Assembly: GCA_001782475.1 (NCBI GenBank)
Contig: MFOT01000024.1
Location: 1 to 42,577, forward strand
Direction of reading: 5' to 3'
DNA from: Candidatus Levybacteria bacterium RIFCSPLOWO2_01_FULL_38_21
GTDB taxonomy: Bacteria > Patescibacteriota > Microgenomatia > Levybacterales > UBA12049
Length of the DNA: 42,577 nucleotides
This document shows, one piece after another, positions 42,023 through 42,577 of the stretch; within the stretch, counting starts at the first letter, position 1; each line of letters opens with the position of its first letter. Both the position numbers and the translations under genes were made by a program. The notes under the pieces were generated by a model. That model made no database searches and had not been told where the DNA came from. It was given only the letters and a program-made list of their open reading frames with translations.

Positions 42023-42577
42023 ATGTCTGGAAGAAATGGAAAAATAGTCAATCAAGCTAATCTTACCTCATATGCATATAAAAGTGGAGAAAATTTAACC
42101 TTACGAGCGGCTCTTTATAAAAATACACGGCCTAGATACGTTGTTTGGGAAGAGGTTATAAAAGGATTAAATCTTAAAGGAAATGAATCCCTACTTGATG
42201 TTGGATGTGGAGACGGAACTCTTCTTATAAAACTTCGCAAAGAAAAAGGGCACTCCGGAGCTCTTTTTGGCATGGACATTTCTTCTGGAATTCTTAAGCG
42301 CCCAATAAATCCTGCAGACTCTCAAAGACTGAGTATAGATTTCATTGTGGCAGATGCTCAATATATTCCTTTTCCCGACAACAGTTTTCATGTTGTTACC
42401 GCGTGTCACATGATTTATCATGTTCCAGACATTGCAAAATCGCTTTCTGAGATGTCACGTGTTTTGAAAAAGGGCGGCAAATTTGCTTTAAGCGCAAACA
42501 GTCAAAAGAGTAAGATTGAGGTTTTAAAACCATTAAAAGAGGCCATATCTCAAAGATTTAGTACGGTCTTTTCTGAT
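42023..42577 (+). CDS. class I SAM-dependent methyltransferase, 3' truncated by window
   Basis: Open frame from the ATG at 42023 to the window end (185 codons). SAM motif I is LLDVGCGDGTLL, with FGMDISSGIL (motif II acid), ADAQYIPFPDNSFHVVTACHMIYHV (motif IV region) and LSEMSRVLKKGGKFAL, so it is a Methyltransf_11-type enzyme. The substrate is unknown. It is missing from the ORF track because it has no stop; the listed antisense ORF 42191-42421 is its shadow. Confidence 0.85.
   Translation, partial: MSGRNGKIVNQANLTSYAYKSGENLTLRAALYKNTRPRYVVWEEVIKGLNLKGNESLLDVGCGDGTLLIKLRKEKGHSGALFGMDISSGILKRPINPADSQRLSIDFIVADAQYIPFPDNSFHVVTACHMIYHVPDIAKSLSEMSRVLKKGGKFALSANSQKSKIEVLKPLKEAISQRFSTVFSD

Overview
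The window reads as a chromosomal segment of an AT-rich, reduced-genome bacterium of the Candidate Phyla Radiation (Patescibacteria), most likely the Microgenomates group. This is inferred from the look of the proteins (short release factor, Mur ligase/FemAB-type envelope genes, pseudopilin, LytR_C protein, very short spacers) and from peptides such as LPAGRQ, LPAGKAG and STGSGQG in housekeeping proteins. No 16S gene is present, so the lineage is not proven.

Layout. 1-5.5 kb: the tail of a REP-associated tyrosine transposase (RAYT), an overlapping four-gene envelope cluster (MurF-like ligase, alpha/beta hydrolase, DegT-type aminotransferase, FemAB-like transferase), then a complete RAYT flanked by REP-like palindromes. 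5.5-12.7 kb: gyrB, ppa, gyrA, folD and convergent purC. 12.8-18.6 kb: single genes, many with their own promoter next to the start codon (small unknown proteins, a phospholipase D family protein, a pseudopilin, a XerC/D recombinase, a GH37 trehalase-like enzyme, an SH3b-like protein). 18.7-28.7 kb: mostly minus strand, with an unknown protein, a 778-bp non-coding block, a membrane protein, yebC, a TPR protein (plus strand), a LytR_C operon with two unlisted small ORFs, rluA, an Lgt-like membrane protein, an MFS transporter, efp and a NIF3-family protein. 28.8-31.9 kb: an accessory stretch with tRNA-Leu(CAA), tRNA remnants carrying palindromic insertions, orphan genes, gene remnants and repeats. 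32.1-42.6 kb: dnaB, an MBL-like protein, two exported proteins, an M24 peptidase, a degenerate tyrosine recombinase, hisS, rpmE, prfA, a CPA2 antiporter and the start of a methyltransferase.

The most striking feature is a dense set of short palindromic elements of at least six sequence families. They lie both between genes and in frame inside conserved genes (gyrA, folD, rluA, efp, the NIF3 gene, the M24 peptidase, hisS, prfA, the antiporter, the aminotransferase, the Lgt-like gene), where they add roughly 5-50 residues, usually between conserved blocks. One element appears inserted inside another (efp), and others sit in the D-loop and T-loop positions of tRNA-like remnants. With two RAYT genes present, one of which carries a REP-like palindrome in its own coding sequence, the window looks like the footprint of an active or recently active mobile palindrome system that tolerates or exploits in-frame insertion.

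A second window-wide pattern is promoter placement: many genes have a sigma70-type -10 box 5-9 nt before the start codon, which predicts leaderless mRNAs and corrects several ORF-track starts. All family calls come from reading motifs by eye; no search or folding program was run.
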